Positions 23,382-31,253 of a DNA stretch of 64,000 nt are shown here, in pieces; the first letter of the stretch is position 1, and each line of letters starts with the position of its first letter. The notes beneath the pieces were generated by a model that had not been told where the DNA came from, did no database searches, and was given only the letters and a program-made list of their open reading frames with translations. This DNA comes from Glycomyces arizonensis DSM 44726 (GTDB lineage Bacteria > Actinomycetota > Actinomycetes > Mycobacteriales > Micromonosporaceae), in assembly GCF_000482705.1 (NCBI RefSeq), contig NZ_AXWO01000008.1, positions 1-64,000 of the forward strand. The letters run 5' to 3'. The translations under genes were made by a program, and so were the position numbers.

Positions 23382-24827
23382 ATGACTGACGTGCAGACCT
23401 CCGATCCCCACATCCCCAGACGGCGACGGCTCAGGCGCCTCGCCGTCGCCGCCGCCGCGGCGCTCGCCGTGGTCACCACCGCGGGCGTCACCGTCGCCAC
23501 CGCCAACGCATCGCCCGAAGACCAGAACGCGACCGCGGCCCAGGCATGGGACCTGGTGTGGTCCGACGAGTTCAACGGCGGCGCAGGCCAGCTGCCGTCC
23601 TCGGCCAACTGGCAGATCGACATCGGACACGGTTACTCCGGCGGCCCCTCCAACTGGGGCACCGGCGAGATCGGCTACCACACCGACGACCCCGACAACC
23701 TCTCCATGGACGGCAACGGCCACCTCGAGATCACCGCGCTGCGCGACGGCTCGGGCAACTGGACCTCGGCTCGCATCGAGACCCAGCGCTCCGACTTCAA
23801 ACCGCCCTCGGGCGGCACGCTCCGCATCGAGGGCAGCCTCCAGCTGCCGCAGGTCTCCGGCGACGCCGCGCTCGGCTACTGGCCGGCCTTCTGGGCCCTC
23901 GGCTCGCCGTACCGCGGCAACTACTGGAACTGGCCCGCCATCGGCGAGTTCGACATCATGGAGAACGTCAACGGCCAGAGCACCGTCCACGGCGTCCTCC
24001 ACTGCGGCGTCAACCCCGGCGGCCCGTGCAACGAGACCCTCGGCCTCGGCGCCACCACGCAGTGCGGCGGCAGCTGCCACAACGGCTTCCACACCTACGC
24101 GTTCGAATGGGACGACGCGGCACACCAGCTGCGCTGGTACGCCGACGGGCAGCTGTTCCACTCCGTCAGCGAGTCGACCGTCGGCTCCGGCACGTGGTCG
24201 GACATGACCTCGCACGCGGGGTACTTCATCCTGCTCAACCTCGCGATGGGCGGGGCCTTCCCCAACGGCGTCTCCGGCCAGTCCACGCCGACCTCCGCGA
24301 CGCAGCCGGGCCACTCGATGCTCGTCGACTACGTCCGCGTCTACACCAGCGGCGGCAGCGGCGACGGCGGTGGCGACGACGACCCGACCGATCCGCCCGA
24401 CAACGGCGGCGACGGCTTCGACGCCTACAGCGCCATCCAGGCCGAGGCGTACGCCGATCAGAGCGGCGTCAGCACGGAGACGACCTCGGACGGCGGCGGC
24501 GGCCAGAACGTCGGCTACGTCGCCAATGGCGACTGGCTCCGCTTCAACGACGTCGACTTCGGTTCGCAGTCACCGCTCGACTTCGTGGCCCGAGTGGCCT
24601 CGGGCGCGGGAGGGGGCATCAGCGGCCTGGTCGAGGTGCGCATCGACAGCAGATCGGCCTCGCCGATCGGCAGCTTCGCGATCGCGAACACCGGCGGCTG
24701 GCAGAACTGGACCACCGTCCCCGCCAACGTCTCATCGGTCACCGGCGTCCACGACGTCTACCTGACCTTCACCAGCGGACAGCCGAACGACTTCGTCAAC
24801 ATCAACTGGTTCCACTTCCGCCATTAG
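23382..24827 (+). CDS. Secreted endo-beta-1,3-glucanase (laminarinase-type), GH16 with CBM6
   Basis: A 481-residue secreted enzyme. A basic, arginine-rich signal region (RRRRLRRLAVAAAAALAVV) precedes the GH16 domain at about residues 60-325. The catalytic motif GEFDIMENV gives Glu189 as nucleophile, Asp191 and Glu194 as acid/base. A Gly/Asp/Pro linker leads to a C-terminal CBM6 (residues about 348-481, from AIQAEAYADQSGV). Enzymes of this layout cut beta-1,3- or mixed-linkage glucan such as laminarin outside the cell. The ATG at 23382 is set by AAGGAG at 23371-23376. It heads a cluster with an ABC importer and LacI repressor that would take up the released oligosaccharides. Exact linkage specificity is inferred. 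Confidence 0.95.
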   Translation: MTDVQTSDPHIPRRRRLRRLAVAAAAALAVVTTAGVTVATANASPEDQNATAAQAWDLVWSDEFNGGAGQLPSSANWQIDIGHGYSGGPSNWGTGEIGYHTDDPDNLSMDGNGHLEITALRDGSGNWTSARIETQRSDFKPPSGGTLRIEGSLQLPQVSGDAALGYWPAFWALGSPYRGNYWNWPAIGEFDIMENVNGQSTVHGVLHCGVNPGGPCNETLGLGATTQCGGSCHNGFHTYAFEWDDAAHQLRWYADGQLFHSVSESTVGSGTWSDMTSHAGYFILLNLAMGGAFPNGVSGQSTPTSATQPGHSMLVDYVRVYTSGGSGDGGGDDDPTDPPDNGGDGFDAYSAIQAEAYADQSGVSTETTSDGGGGQNVGYVANGDWLRFNDVDFGSQSPLDFVARVASGAGGGISGLVEVRIDSRSASPIGSFAIANTGGWQNWTTVPANVSSVTGVHDVYLTFTSGQPNDFVNINWFHFRH

Positions 24828-24847
24828 GCGGCAGCGCCCCTCCTCCC

Positions 24848-24890
24848 CCGGCTCCCGCGCTTCGCGCCTCCGGTTCGGCGCGGGAGCCGG
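24848..24890 (+). terminator. Hairpin between GH16 and the binding-protein gene
   Basis: A perfect 13-bp stem (CCGGCTCCCGCGC and its complement at 24878-24890) with a 17-nt loop. It may be a partial terminator or an mRNA-stabilising element that sets different expression of the enzyme and the importer. Confidence 0.6.
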
Positions 24891-24923
24891 ATCCCTCACC
24901 CACCGATCAAGAAAGAGCCCCGC

Positions 24924-26189
24924 ATGAGAAGCAAGCCATTCCGAGCCGCCCTCGCGGCGGGCACCGCGGCGGTCCTGGCCCTCACCGGCGCCGCCTGCTC
25001 CTCGGACGCCGACGACGGCACCGTCACCCTCACCGTCGGGCTGTTCGGCGACTTCGGCTTCGGCCCGCTGTACGAGGAGTACATGGAGGCCCACCCCGAC
25101 ATCAAGATCGAGGAGCGCATCAGCGAGTTCGCCGACCACCACACCAACCTCACCACCCACCTCGCCACCGGGTCCGGGGCGGCCGACATCGAGGCGGTCG
25201 AGGTCGGGTACATCAGCCAGTACACCGCCTCCCCCGACCGGTTCCACAACCTCCTCGACCTCGGCGCCGACGAGCTCGAAGGCCAGTGGCTCGACTGGAA
25301 GTGGCAGCAGGCGCTCTCGTCCGACGGCGAGGCCCTCATCGGGCTCGGCACCGACGTCGGCGGCATGGCCATGTGCTACCGGCGGGACCTGTTCGAGGCC
25401 GCCGGGCTGCCGGTCGAGCGCGACGAGGTCTCGGCGCTGTGGGCCGACTCGTGGGCCGACTACGTGGCGGTGGGCCACCAGTACATGGACGCCACCGACG
25501 GCTCGTACTTCTTCGAGTCCTCGGGCAACATGTTCCGCGCGCAGGTCGAGCAGGCCGAGCAGGGCGTGTACGACCGCGAGAACAACATCGTCGTCGAGTC
25601 CAACCCGGCCGTCGGCGACGCCTGGGACTTGACCGTGGAAGCCATCGAGGCGGGCATGTCCAACCGGCTGGAGGCGTGGACGCCCGAGTGGAACGCCGGT
25701 TTCAGCGAGGGCACCTTCGCGACCATCATCTGCCCGGCGTGGATGACCAGCTACATCGAGACGAACGCGCCCGACGCTGCCGGGCTGTGGGACGTCGCGG
25801 CCGTGCCGGGCGGGGCCGGGAACATGGGCGGCTCGCACCTGGTGCTGCCCGCCCAAGGGGAGCACCCCGAGGAGGCCTACGAGCTCATCGAGTGGCTCAC
25901 CGCGCCCGAGCAGCAGCTCAAGGTCTTCGAGCAGACCGGGAACTTCCCGTCCACGCCCGAGCTGTACGACGACCCGGCCCTGACGGGACTGACCAAGCCG
26001 TACTTCAACGACGCGCCCGTCGGCGGGATCTTCACCGCCGCGGCCGAGGCGGTCGAGCCGCAGTACCAGGGGCCGCTGCAGGGCGACGTGCTCGCCACGC
26101 TCGGCCAGGGCCTGGGCCGCATCGAGGACGGCAGCCAGTCCCCCGACGAGGCCTGGTCGCAGGTGCTGAGCGACCTCGAGTCGTTCTAG
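24924..26189 (+). CDS. ABC transporter sugar-binding lipoprotein (family 1 type)
   Basis: A 421-residue extracellular solute-binding protein of the carbohydrate uptake family CUT1. The signal peptide ends in a lipobox-like LTGAAC, so the mature protein is lipid-anchored near residue 25. The mature part has the usual two-lobe pattern, with DDGTVTLTVGLFGDFGFG at the start and the helical SPDEAWSQVLSDLESF tail. Aromatic residues such as WLDWKWQQ may line the sugar site. It is the first importer gene after GH16 and precedes two permease genes, so it most likely binds beta-glucan oligosaccharides in the manner of CebE. The ATG follows AAGAAAGAG. A strong hairpin after the gene may raise its level over the permeases. 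Confidence 0.92.
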   Translation: MRSKPFRAALAAGTAAVLALTGAACSSDADDGTVTLTVGLFGDFGFGPLYEEYMEAHPDIKIEERISEFADHHTNLTTHLATGSGAADIEAVEVGYISQYTASPDRFHNLLDLGADELEGQWLDWKWQQALSSDGEALIGLGTDVGGMAMCYRRDLFEAAGLPVERDEVSALWADSWADYVAVGHQYMDATDGSYFFESSGNMFRAQVEQAEQGVYDRENNIVVESNPAVGDAWDLTVEAIEAGMSNRLEAWTPEWNAGFSEGTFATIICPAWMTSYIETNAPDAAGLWDVAAVPGGAGNMGGSHLVLPAQGEHPEEAYELIEWLTAPEQQLKVFEQTGNFPSTPELYDDPALTGLTKPYFNDAPVGGIFTAAAEAVEPQYQGPLQGDVLATLGQGLGRIEDGSQSPDEAWSQVLSDLESF

Positions 26190-26256
26190 CCCGCCCACCC
26201 GCCGGCCCGCCACCCGGACCCGGGTGAACACCGTCCTTTTGCCGCTGCTCCCAACC

Positions 26257-26291
26257 GGGGCGGCCCCGCCTTCGCGGTCCGGGGCCGCCCC
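26257..26291 (+). terminator. Hairpin between binding protein and permease genes
   Basis: GGGGCGGCCCCG pairs perfectly with CGGGGCCGCCCC over 12 bp with an 11-nt loop. A strong stem directly after a binding-protein gene is a common way to keep its mRNA more abundant than the permease mRNA. Confidence 0.6.
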
Positions 26292-26327
26292 ACCCTCCGC
26301 TCACCTCCCGACACCGAAAGCGACCCT

Positions 26328-27314
26328 ATGTCCCTCGCCACGAGGTCTGATACGACGAAGCGCCCGGCGGCGACCGGCGGCGGTCCCGCGCCGGTCGGGC
26401 CCTGGCGCCACCGCCTGTACCGCCTCGACCTCAAAGCCTCCCCGTTCCTCTACATCGCACCGTTCTTCGCGCTGTTCGCGGCCTTCGGGCTGTTCCCGCT
26501 GGCGTTCACGGCGTGGGTGTCCATGCACGACTGGAGCCTGCTGTCCGACGAGCATGCCTTCGTCGGCGCCGAGAACTACACCGCGCTGCTGACCGACCCG
26601 TACTTCTGGAACGCGCTGGGCAACACCGTCTCGATCCTGGCGCTGTCCACCGTGCCGCAGCTGCTGGCCGCGCTGCTGCTGGCGCACCTGCTGACCATGC
26701 GGCTGCGGGGCCGGACGTTCTTCCGCATGGGGATGCTGCTGCCGAACGTCGCCTCCGTGGTGGCCGTCGCGGTCATCTTCAGCCAGCTGTTCGGGCGCGA
26801 CTTCGGGCTGATCAACTGGGTCCTGGAGTCCTTGGGCGCCGGGAGGATCGACTGGCAGGCCGGGCGGGCGTCCTCGCATGCGGCCATCGCGGTCATGGTG
26901 GCGTGGAAGTGGACCGGGTACAACGCGCTCATCTACCTCGCGGCCATGCAGGCCGTCCCGCGGGACGTCTACGAGGCGGCGCACCTGGACGGGGCCTCGC
27001 GGCTCCAGCAGCTGCTGCGCATCACCGTGCCGATGATCCGCCCCACGATCGTGTTCACGGTGATCGTCTCGACCATCTACGGGCTCCAGATCTTCGCCGA
27101 GCCGCAGCTGTTCGGCGGCGCGGGGCCGAACGGCGTCACCGGCGGCGCCTCGCGCCAGTTCCAGACCTTGACGCTGTACCTGTACGAGCACGCGTTCAAC
27201 CGGGGCTTCGAGTTCGGGTACGCCTCGGCGGTGGCCTGGACGATGTTCGCCGTCATCGTGCTCGTCGCGCTGCTCAACTACCTGTTCATCCGACGCATCA
27301 GGAGCGACTCGTGA
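26328..27314 (+). CDS. Sugar ABC transporter permease (MalF type)
   Basis: A 328-residue inner-membrane permease of the CUT1 family with six predicted helices. The conserved cytoplasmic EAA loop is visible as VYEAAHLDGASRLQQLLRIT, which docks the ATPase subunit. The N-terminal region (SPFLYIAPFFALFAAFGLFP) is typical of the MalF-like partner. It acts with the second permease, overlapping by 4 nt (GTGA), and with the upstream binding lipoprotein. No ATPase gene is in the cluster, so a shared MsiK-like ATPase encoded elsewhere is expected, as in Streptomyces. The ATG at 26328 follows GAAAGCGACCCT, a weak ribosome binding site. Confidence 0.93.
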   Translation: MSLATRSDTTKRPAATGGGPAPVGPWRHRLYRLDLKASPFLYIAPFFALFAAFGLFPLAFTAWVSMHDWSLLSDEHAFVGAENYTALLTDPYFWNALGNTVSILALSTVPQLLAALLLAHLLTMRLRGRTFFRMGMLLPNVASVVAVAVIFSQLFGRDFGLINWVLESLGAGRIDWQAGRASSHAAIAVMVAWKWTGYNALIYLAAMQAVPRDVYEAAHLDGASRLQQLLRITVPMIRPTIVFTVIVSTIYGLQIFAEPQLFGGAGPNGVTGGASRQFQTLTLYLYEHAFNRGFEFGYASAVAWTMFAVIVLVALLNYLFIRRIRSDS

Positions 27315-28207
27315 CCACCGCACCGACTTCCCGGCGGCCCGCCTCCCCCGTCAGCGCCCGGCGGCGGCGCGCCTACCTGCGGCTCATGCGGAACAAGCCG
27401 GGTTCGTTGGCGTACCTGACGCTGGTGGCGGTGCTGTTCTTCTCGGGTTTCCCGCTGTACTACAGCGTCGTGGTGGCCTCGCGGGACAACTCGGCGCTCG
27501 GGCAGATCCCGCCGCCGGTGCTGCCGGGGGCGAACCTGGTCGAGAACATCGAGCGAGTGTTCGCGACCGTCCCGTTCGACGCCGCGCTGGTCAACTCCGT
27601 GATCGTCAGCGTCGCCGTCACCGCCTCGGTGGTGTTCTTCTCCACGCTGGCCGGGTTCGCGTTCGCGAAGCTCGAGTTCAAGGCGTCCAAGGCGCTCCTG
27701 GTGGCGGTGGTGGCGACGATGATGGTGCCCGTGCAGCTCGGCGTCATCCCGCTGTACATGCTCATGATCGAGCTGGAGTGGACCGACACCTTGTGGGCGG
27801 TGATCGCGCCGGGGCTGGTCAACGCCTTCGGGGTGTTCTTCATGACCCAGTACCTGCGGGGGGCGCTGCCCGGCGAGCTCATCGAGGCGGCCCGCGCGGA
27901 CGGGGCCTCGACGTTCCGGATCTTCTGGCAGGTGGTGCTGCCCGCGGCCAGGCCGGCCGCGGTGGTGCTCGGGGTGCTGACGTTCCTGACCGCCTGGAAC
28001 GACTACTTCTGGCCGCTGATCGTCCTGTCCAGTCCGGACCGGTACACCGTGCAGGTGGCGCTGTCGACGCTCGCCGGCGGCTACGTCACCGACCAGTCGC
28101 TGGTGCTGACCGGGACGATGCTGGCTACGCTTCCACTGCTGGCGGTGTTCGCACTGCTGGGCAAGTACATGATCAGCGGGATCATGCAAGGTGCGGTCAA
28201 GGGCTGA
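27311..28207 (+). CDS. Sugar ABC transporter permease (MalG type)
   Basis: A 298-residue inner-membrane permease of the MalG-like type with six helices. The EAA loop reads LIEAARADGASTFRIFWQVV. The C-terminal segment LGKYMISGIMQGAVKG is the usual end for this group. The GTG at 27311 overlaps the stop of the previous gene (GTGA), which fixes the start and shows translational coupling. Together with the first permease it forms the channel for the oligosaccharide importer that accompanies the GH16 glucanase. It is followed after 15 nt by the cluster's LacI gene, so all are probably one transcript. Confidence 0.93.
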   Translation: MTTAPTSRRPASPVSARRRRAYLRLMRNKPGSLAYLTLVAVLFFSGFPLYYSVVVASRDNSALGQIPPPVLPGANLVENIERVFATVPFDAALVNSVIVSVAVTASVVFFSTLAGFAFAKLEFKASKALLVAVVATMMVPVQLGVIPLYMLMIELEWTDTLWAVIAPGLVNAFGVFFMTQYLRGALPGELIEAARADGASTFRIFWQVVLPAARPAAVVLGVLTFLTAWNDYFWPLIVLSSPDRYTVQVALSTLAGGYVTDQSLVLTGTMLATLPLLAVFALLGKYMISGIMQGAVKG

Positions 28208-28222
28208 GGCGGAAGGCGGAGC

Positions 28223-29287
28223 ATGCGACAGACGGAACCGGGGCCGGACGAGACCACCGCTCGCGGGCTTCGCGGCGGGCAAGTGCGCCGGGAGCGGCGC
28301 CCCACGCTCGAGGAGGTCGCCGAGCGGGCGGGCGTGTCGCGGGCGACGGTCTCCAGGGTCGTCAACGGGCAGACGAGCGTCGCCGAGCCGCTGCGCAAGG
28401 CCGTCGAGGCGGCCGCGGCGGAGATGGGCTACGTGCCGCACGCGGCCGCGCGGAGCCTGGTGACGCACCGGACCGATTCGATCGCGCTCATCGTGCCCGA
28501 GTCGCCGACGCGGGTGTTCTCGGACGACCAGTTCTTCCCGAGCGTCATCCGCGGCGTCGCCACGGAGCTGGACGCCGCCGGGAAGCTGCTGGTGCTCATG
28601 ACGACCGGTTCGAACGAGGGGCGCGCCCGCGTGGAGCGCTACGCGATCGGCGGGCACGTCGACGGCGTCATGTTCGCCTCGCTGCACGACGCCGACCCTT
28701 TGCCCGAGCTCATGCTCAGGCGGGGGGTGCCGGTGGTGTGCAACGGGTTCCTGCCGCATTCGTCGGCGCCGTGGATCGACGTGGACCACGTCGGCGGGGT
28801 GCGGACCGCCGTGGAGCACCTGATCGCGGCGGGGCGGCGCAAGATCGCGACCATCACGGGGCCGCAGGACATGTCGGCGGGCCGGGCGCGCCTGGAGGGC
28901 TACCGGCGGGCGCTGGCGCCCACGGGGCAGCGGGCGGTCGTCGCGATCGGGGATTTCACGGCCCAGTCGGGAGTGGAGGCGATGCGCCAGCTGCTCGCCG
29001 ACGAGCCCGATCTGGACGCGGTGTTCGTCGCCTCGGACCTCATGGCCCATGGGGCGCTGACGGCGCTGCGGGAGTCCGGCCGCACCGTGCCGGGGGACGT
29101 GGCGGTGATCGGCTTCGACGACATCGCGCTGGCCTCCTACTGCGAGCCGCCGCTGACGACGGTGCGGCAGCCGATCACGGAGATCGGCCGGACGCTGGCC
29201 CGCCACATGCTGCGACTGCTCGGCGGCGAGGAGGTCGAGTCGTCGACCATCCTCCCCACCGAGCTGGTGATGCGCGACTCGGCCTGA
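28223..29287 (+). CDS. LacI-family repressor of the beta-glucan cluster
   Basis: A 354-residue LacI/GalR protein. The helix-turn-helix lies at about residues 30-50 (TLEEVAERAGVSRATVSRVV), after an N-terminal extension of about 28 residues rich in Arg and Thr. The effector domain has the usual SDLMAHGALTALRESGRTVP and IGFDDIALASYCEPPLTTVR segments. It closes the GH16-ABC operon, 15 nt after the second permease, and parallels CebR in its position next to CebEFG-type genes. The perfect CebR-like palindrome in front of GH16 is the likely operator, with a beta-glucan oligosaccharide as inducer. That assignment is inference from position and site form. Confidence 0.92.
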   Translation: MRQTEPGPDETTARGLRGGQVRRERRPTLEEVAERAGVSRATVSRVVNGQTSVAEPLRKAVEAAAAEMGYVPHAAARSLVTHRTDSIALIVPESPTRVFSDDQFFPSVIRGVATELDAAGKLLVLMTTGSNEGRARVERYAIGGHVDGVMFASLHDADPLPELMLRRGVPVVCNGFLPHSSAPWIDVDHVGGVRTAVEHLIAAGRRKIATITGPQDMSAGRARLEGYRRALAPTGQRAVVAIGDFTAQSGVEAMRQLLADEPDLDAVFVASDLMAHGALTALRESGRTVPGDVAVIGFDDIALASYCEPPLTTVRQPITEIGRTLARHMLRLLGGEEVESSTILPTELVMRDSA

Positions 29288-29307
29288 CCGGCCGGCCGCC
29301 GTCCTGT

Positions 29308-29377
29308 CGGCCCGGCTGCGCTCCCTCGGCGTCCGCGGCCCCGTGGGGAAGGCCGGGGACGGAGCGCCGCCGGGCCG
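29308..29377. terminator. Long-range hairpin closing the beta-glucan operon
   Basis: CGGCCCGGCTGCGCTCC (29308-29324) pairs with 29361-29377 over 17 positions with a single mismatch, enclosing 36 nt. It separates the operon from the convergent small membrane gene. Confidence 0.55.
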
Positions 29378-29380
29378 GCC

Positions 29381-29524
29381 TCAGGTGAAGAGGCTGACGC
29401 CGCCCGGTCCCACGAGCAGCCCCACGATGATGAGGATGATGCCGAATATCACTCGGCCCCGGAATATCACGTACACGCCGTAGGCGACCAGAATGACCGC
29501 CAGTATCCACAAAATGAATTCCAT
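29381..29524 (-). CDS. 47-residue hydrophobic membrane peptide with a GPGGVSLF tail
   Basis: A small gene encoding 47 residues that is nearly all hydrophobic: one helix from MEFILWILAVILVAYGVYVI, a short FRGR turn, a second helix IFGIILIIVGLLV, and the tail GPGGVSLFT. The two helices would form a membrane hairpin. Similar tiny proteins ending in a GPGGVS-type motif occur in actinobacteria (from memory), without known function. The ATG is at 29522-29524 and the TGA at 29381-29383. Upstream on the minus strand lies A/T-richer DNA that could hold its promoter. It is convergent with the LacI gene. The ribosome binding site is weak. Confidence 0.6.
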   Translation of the reverse strand: MEFILWILAVILVAYGVYVIFRGRVIFGIILIIVGLLVGPGGVSLFT

Positions 29525-29646
29525 GCCGGACGGTTACCCGTGAGTGCCGGAAGTATGTACGTCCCGATCGATTCAGTGATATGCATCACTTGCCAGTGGG
29601 ATCGTCGTCGCCCGGCGTTGTCACAGGCCCGTGCTTCGCTTGAGGC

Positions 29647-31212
29647 GTGACGGTCGCGATAGTGCCCGGACGGGGCGCCGAGGGGTGGACGATGCCGCTG
29701 CCCGGCGGCCCGGTGGCCTACCACGAGGACCTGGCCGCGGCCGTGACCCGGATGGAGGCCGAGGACTCGCCGCGCTGGGTCCTGGGCGACACGGCACGGG
29801 AGTACCCGCCGCTGCTGGAGGCCCGGGCGCGGCTGGGCCGGTGCCGGGACCTGCGGCTGTCGGAGCGGATCCTCTCGCGCGCCGAAGGCCGCGAGCCGCC
29901 CCCCCACGTCGTCGAGGCCGACCCGGACGCGGGCACCCTGTTCGAGCGGGCGCCCGAGCCGGTCGACGGCCCGGCGGCGCTGACGAAGCTCCAGGCCGCG
30001 TGGCTCGACCAGCAGCGGCGCCTGCGCGCGCTCGGCCTCCGCGGGCTGGGGATGCTGCTCGCCGCCGAGTCGGCCGGGGGCCTGGTCGCCGCCGAGATGA
30101 GCCGGGTCGGCGTCCCGTTCGACGTCGAGGCGCACGACGACCTGCTGCGGGAGCTGCTGGGGCCGCGCCCGACCAGGGGGATGCGCCCGCGGAAGGTGCA
30201 GGCGCTGGCCGACCGGGTGGCCGAGGCGTTCGGGCACCAGCTCAACCCCGATTCGACCAAGCAGGTCCTCGCCGCGTTCCACGCCGCCGGGGTGGAGGTG
30301 AAGACCACGCACCACTGGGAGCTGGCCTCGGTCGACCATCCGGCCGTGGAGGCGCTGAAGGTCTACCGGGAGCACGCCAGGGTATGGACGGCGTTCGGGT
30401 GGAACTGGGCCGATGACTGGATAGAGGAGGGGCGGTTCCGGCCGGTCTACACCGTCGGCGGGGCCGACACCGGGCGGTGGGCCACCGACGGCGGCGGGGC
30501 GCTCCAGCTGCCGCACGCCGTGCGCGCGGCCATCCGGCCCGAGCCGGGCTGGAAGCTGGTGGCGGCCGACGCCGCGCAGCTGGAGCCGCGGCTGCTGGCG
30601 GCCATCAGCGGCGACGCGGCGATGATCGCCGCCACGGCCGCCGACGACCTGTACACCGAGCTGGCCCCCGACCTGGGCGGCGAGCGGTCCAAGGCCAAGA
30701 TCGCGCTCATCTCGGCGATGTACGGCGGCACCGCCGGGGACGCGGCCGCGCTCGTGGCGCTCATGAGGGAGCGGTTCCCCGCGGCGGCCGGGTGCGTCGA
30801 GCGGGCCGCGCGCACCGGCGAGAAGGGCGGCCTCGTCCGCACCTGGCTGGGCCGCACCGTCCCGGCGCCGAACGCGAAGTGGTGGTCCGATCTCAACTCG
30901 GACAAGGGCACGCGGACCGCGGGCAGGAGGGGCCGGTTCACCCGCAACTTCATCGTCCAGGGCACGGCCGCCGAGTGGGCGCTGATACTGCTGGCGCTGC
31001 TGCGGCGCCGCCTCCACGAGGACGGCCTCGGAGAGCTGGTGTTCTACCTCCACGACGAGGTGATGGTGCACTGCCCGGCCGAGTGCGCCCAGGCGGTGTG
31101 CGAGGCGATCGAGGCGGCCGCGGACGAGGCCACGCGGACGCTGTTCGGGGATATGCCGGTGCGGATACCGCTGCGCCCCAAGGTGGTCGACAGCTACGCC
31201 GAAGCGAAGTGA
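29647..31212 (+). CDS. Bifunctional 3'-5' exonuclease/DNA polymerase (family A, short actinobacterial type)
   Basis: A 521-residue relative of DNA polymerase I lacking the 5' nuclease and much of the N-terminal region. The polymerase core has motif A as VAADAAQLEPRLLAAISGD, motif B with ERSKAKIALISAMYGG, and motif C as LHDEVMV with the catalytic Asp. Compared with the usual DxSQIELR, motif A reads DAAQLEPR: the first Asp is kept but Ser and the Leu after Glu are changed. The N-terminal third aligns only loosely with an exonuclease fold and its acidic catalytic residues are not obvious. The GTG at 29647 follows TTGAGGC. It may be a repair polymerase; the function in vivo is unknown. Confidence 0.85.
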   Translation: MTVAIVPGRGAEGWTMPLPGGPVAYHEDLAAAVTRMEAEDSPRWVLGDTAREYPPLLEARARLGRCRDLRLSERILSRAEGREPPPHVVEADPDAGTLFERAPEPVDGPAALTKLQAAWLDQQRRLRALGLRGLGMLLAAESAGGLVAAEMSRVGVPFDVEAHDDLLRELLGPRPTRGMRPRKVQALADRVAEAFGHQLNPDSTKQVLAAFHAAGVEVKTTHHWELASVDHPAVEALKVYREHARVWTAFGWNWADDWIEEGRFRPVYTVGGADTGRWATDGGGALQLPHAVRAAIRPEPGWKLVAADAAQLEPRLLAAISGDAAMIAATAADDLYTELAPDLGGERSKAKIALISAMYGGTAGDAAALVALMRERFPAAAGCVERAARTGEKGGLVRTWLGRTVPAPNAKWWSDLNSDKGTRTAGRRGRFTRNFIVQGTAAEWALILLALLRRRLHEDGLGELVFYLHDEVMVHCPAECAQAVCEAIEAAADEATRTLFGDMPVRIPLRPKVVDSYAEAK

Positions 31213-31239
31213 GGGCCGGGACGCTTTGCCCCGGCCCTC
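31211..31239 (+). terminator. Terminator after the polymerase gene
   Basis: GAGGGCCGGG and CCCGGCCCTC form a perfect 10-bp stem with a 9-nt loop, overlapping the stop codon and followed by GTTTC. Confidence 0.8.
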
Positions 31240-31253
31240 GTTTCGGCTGTCGG

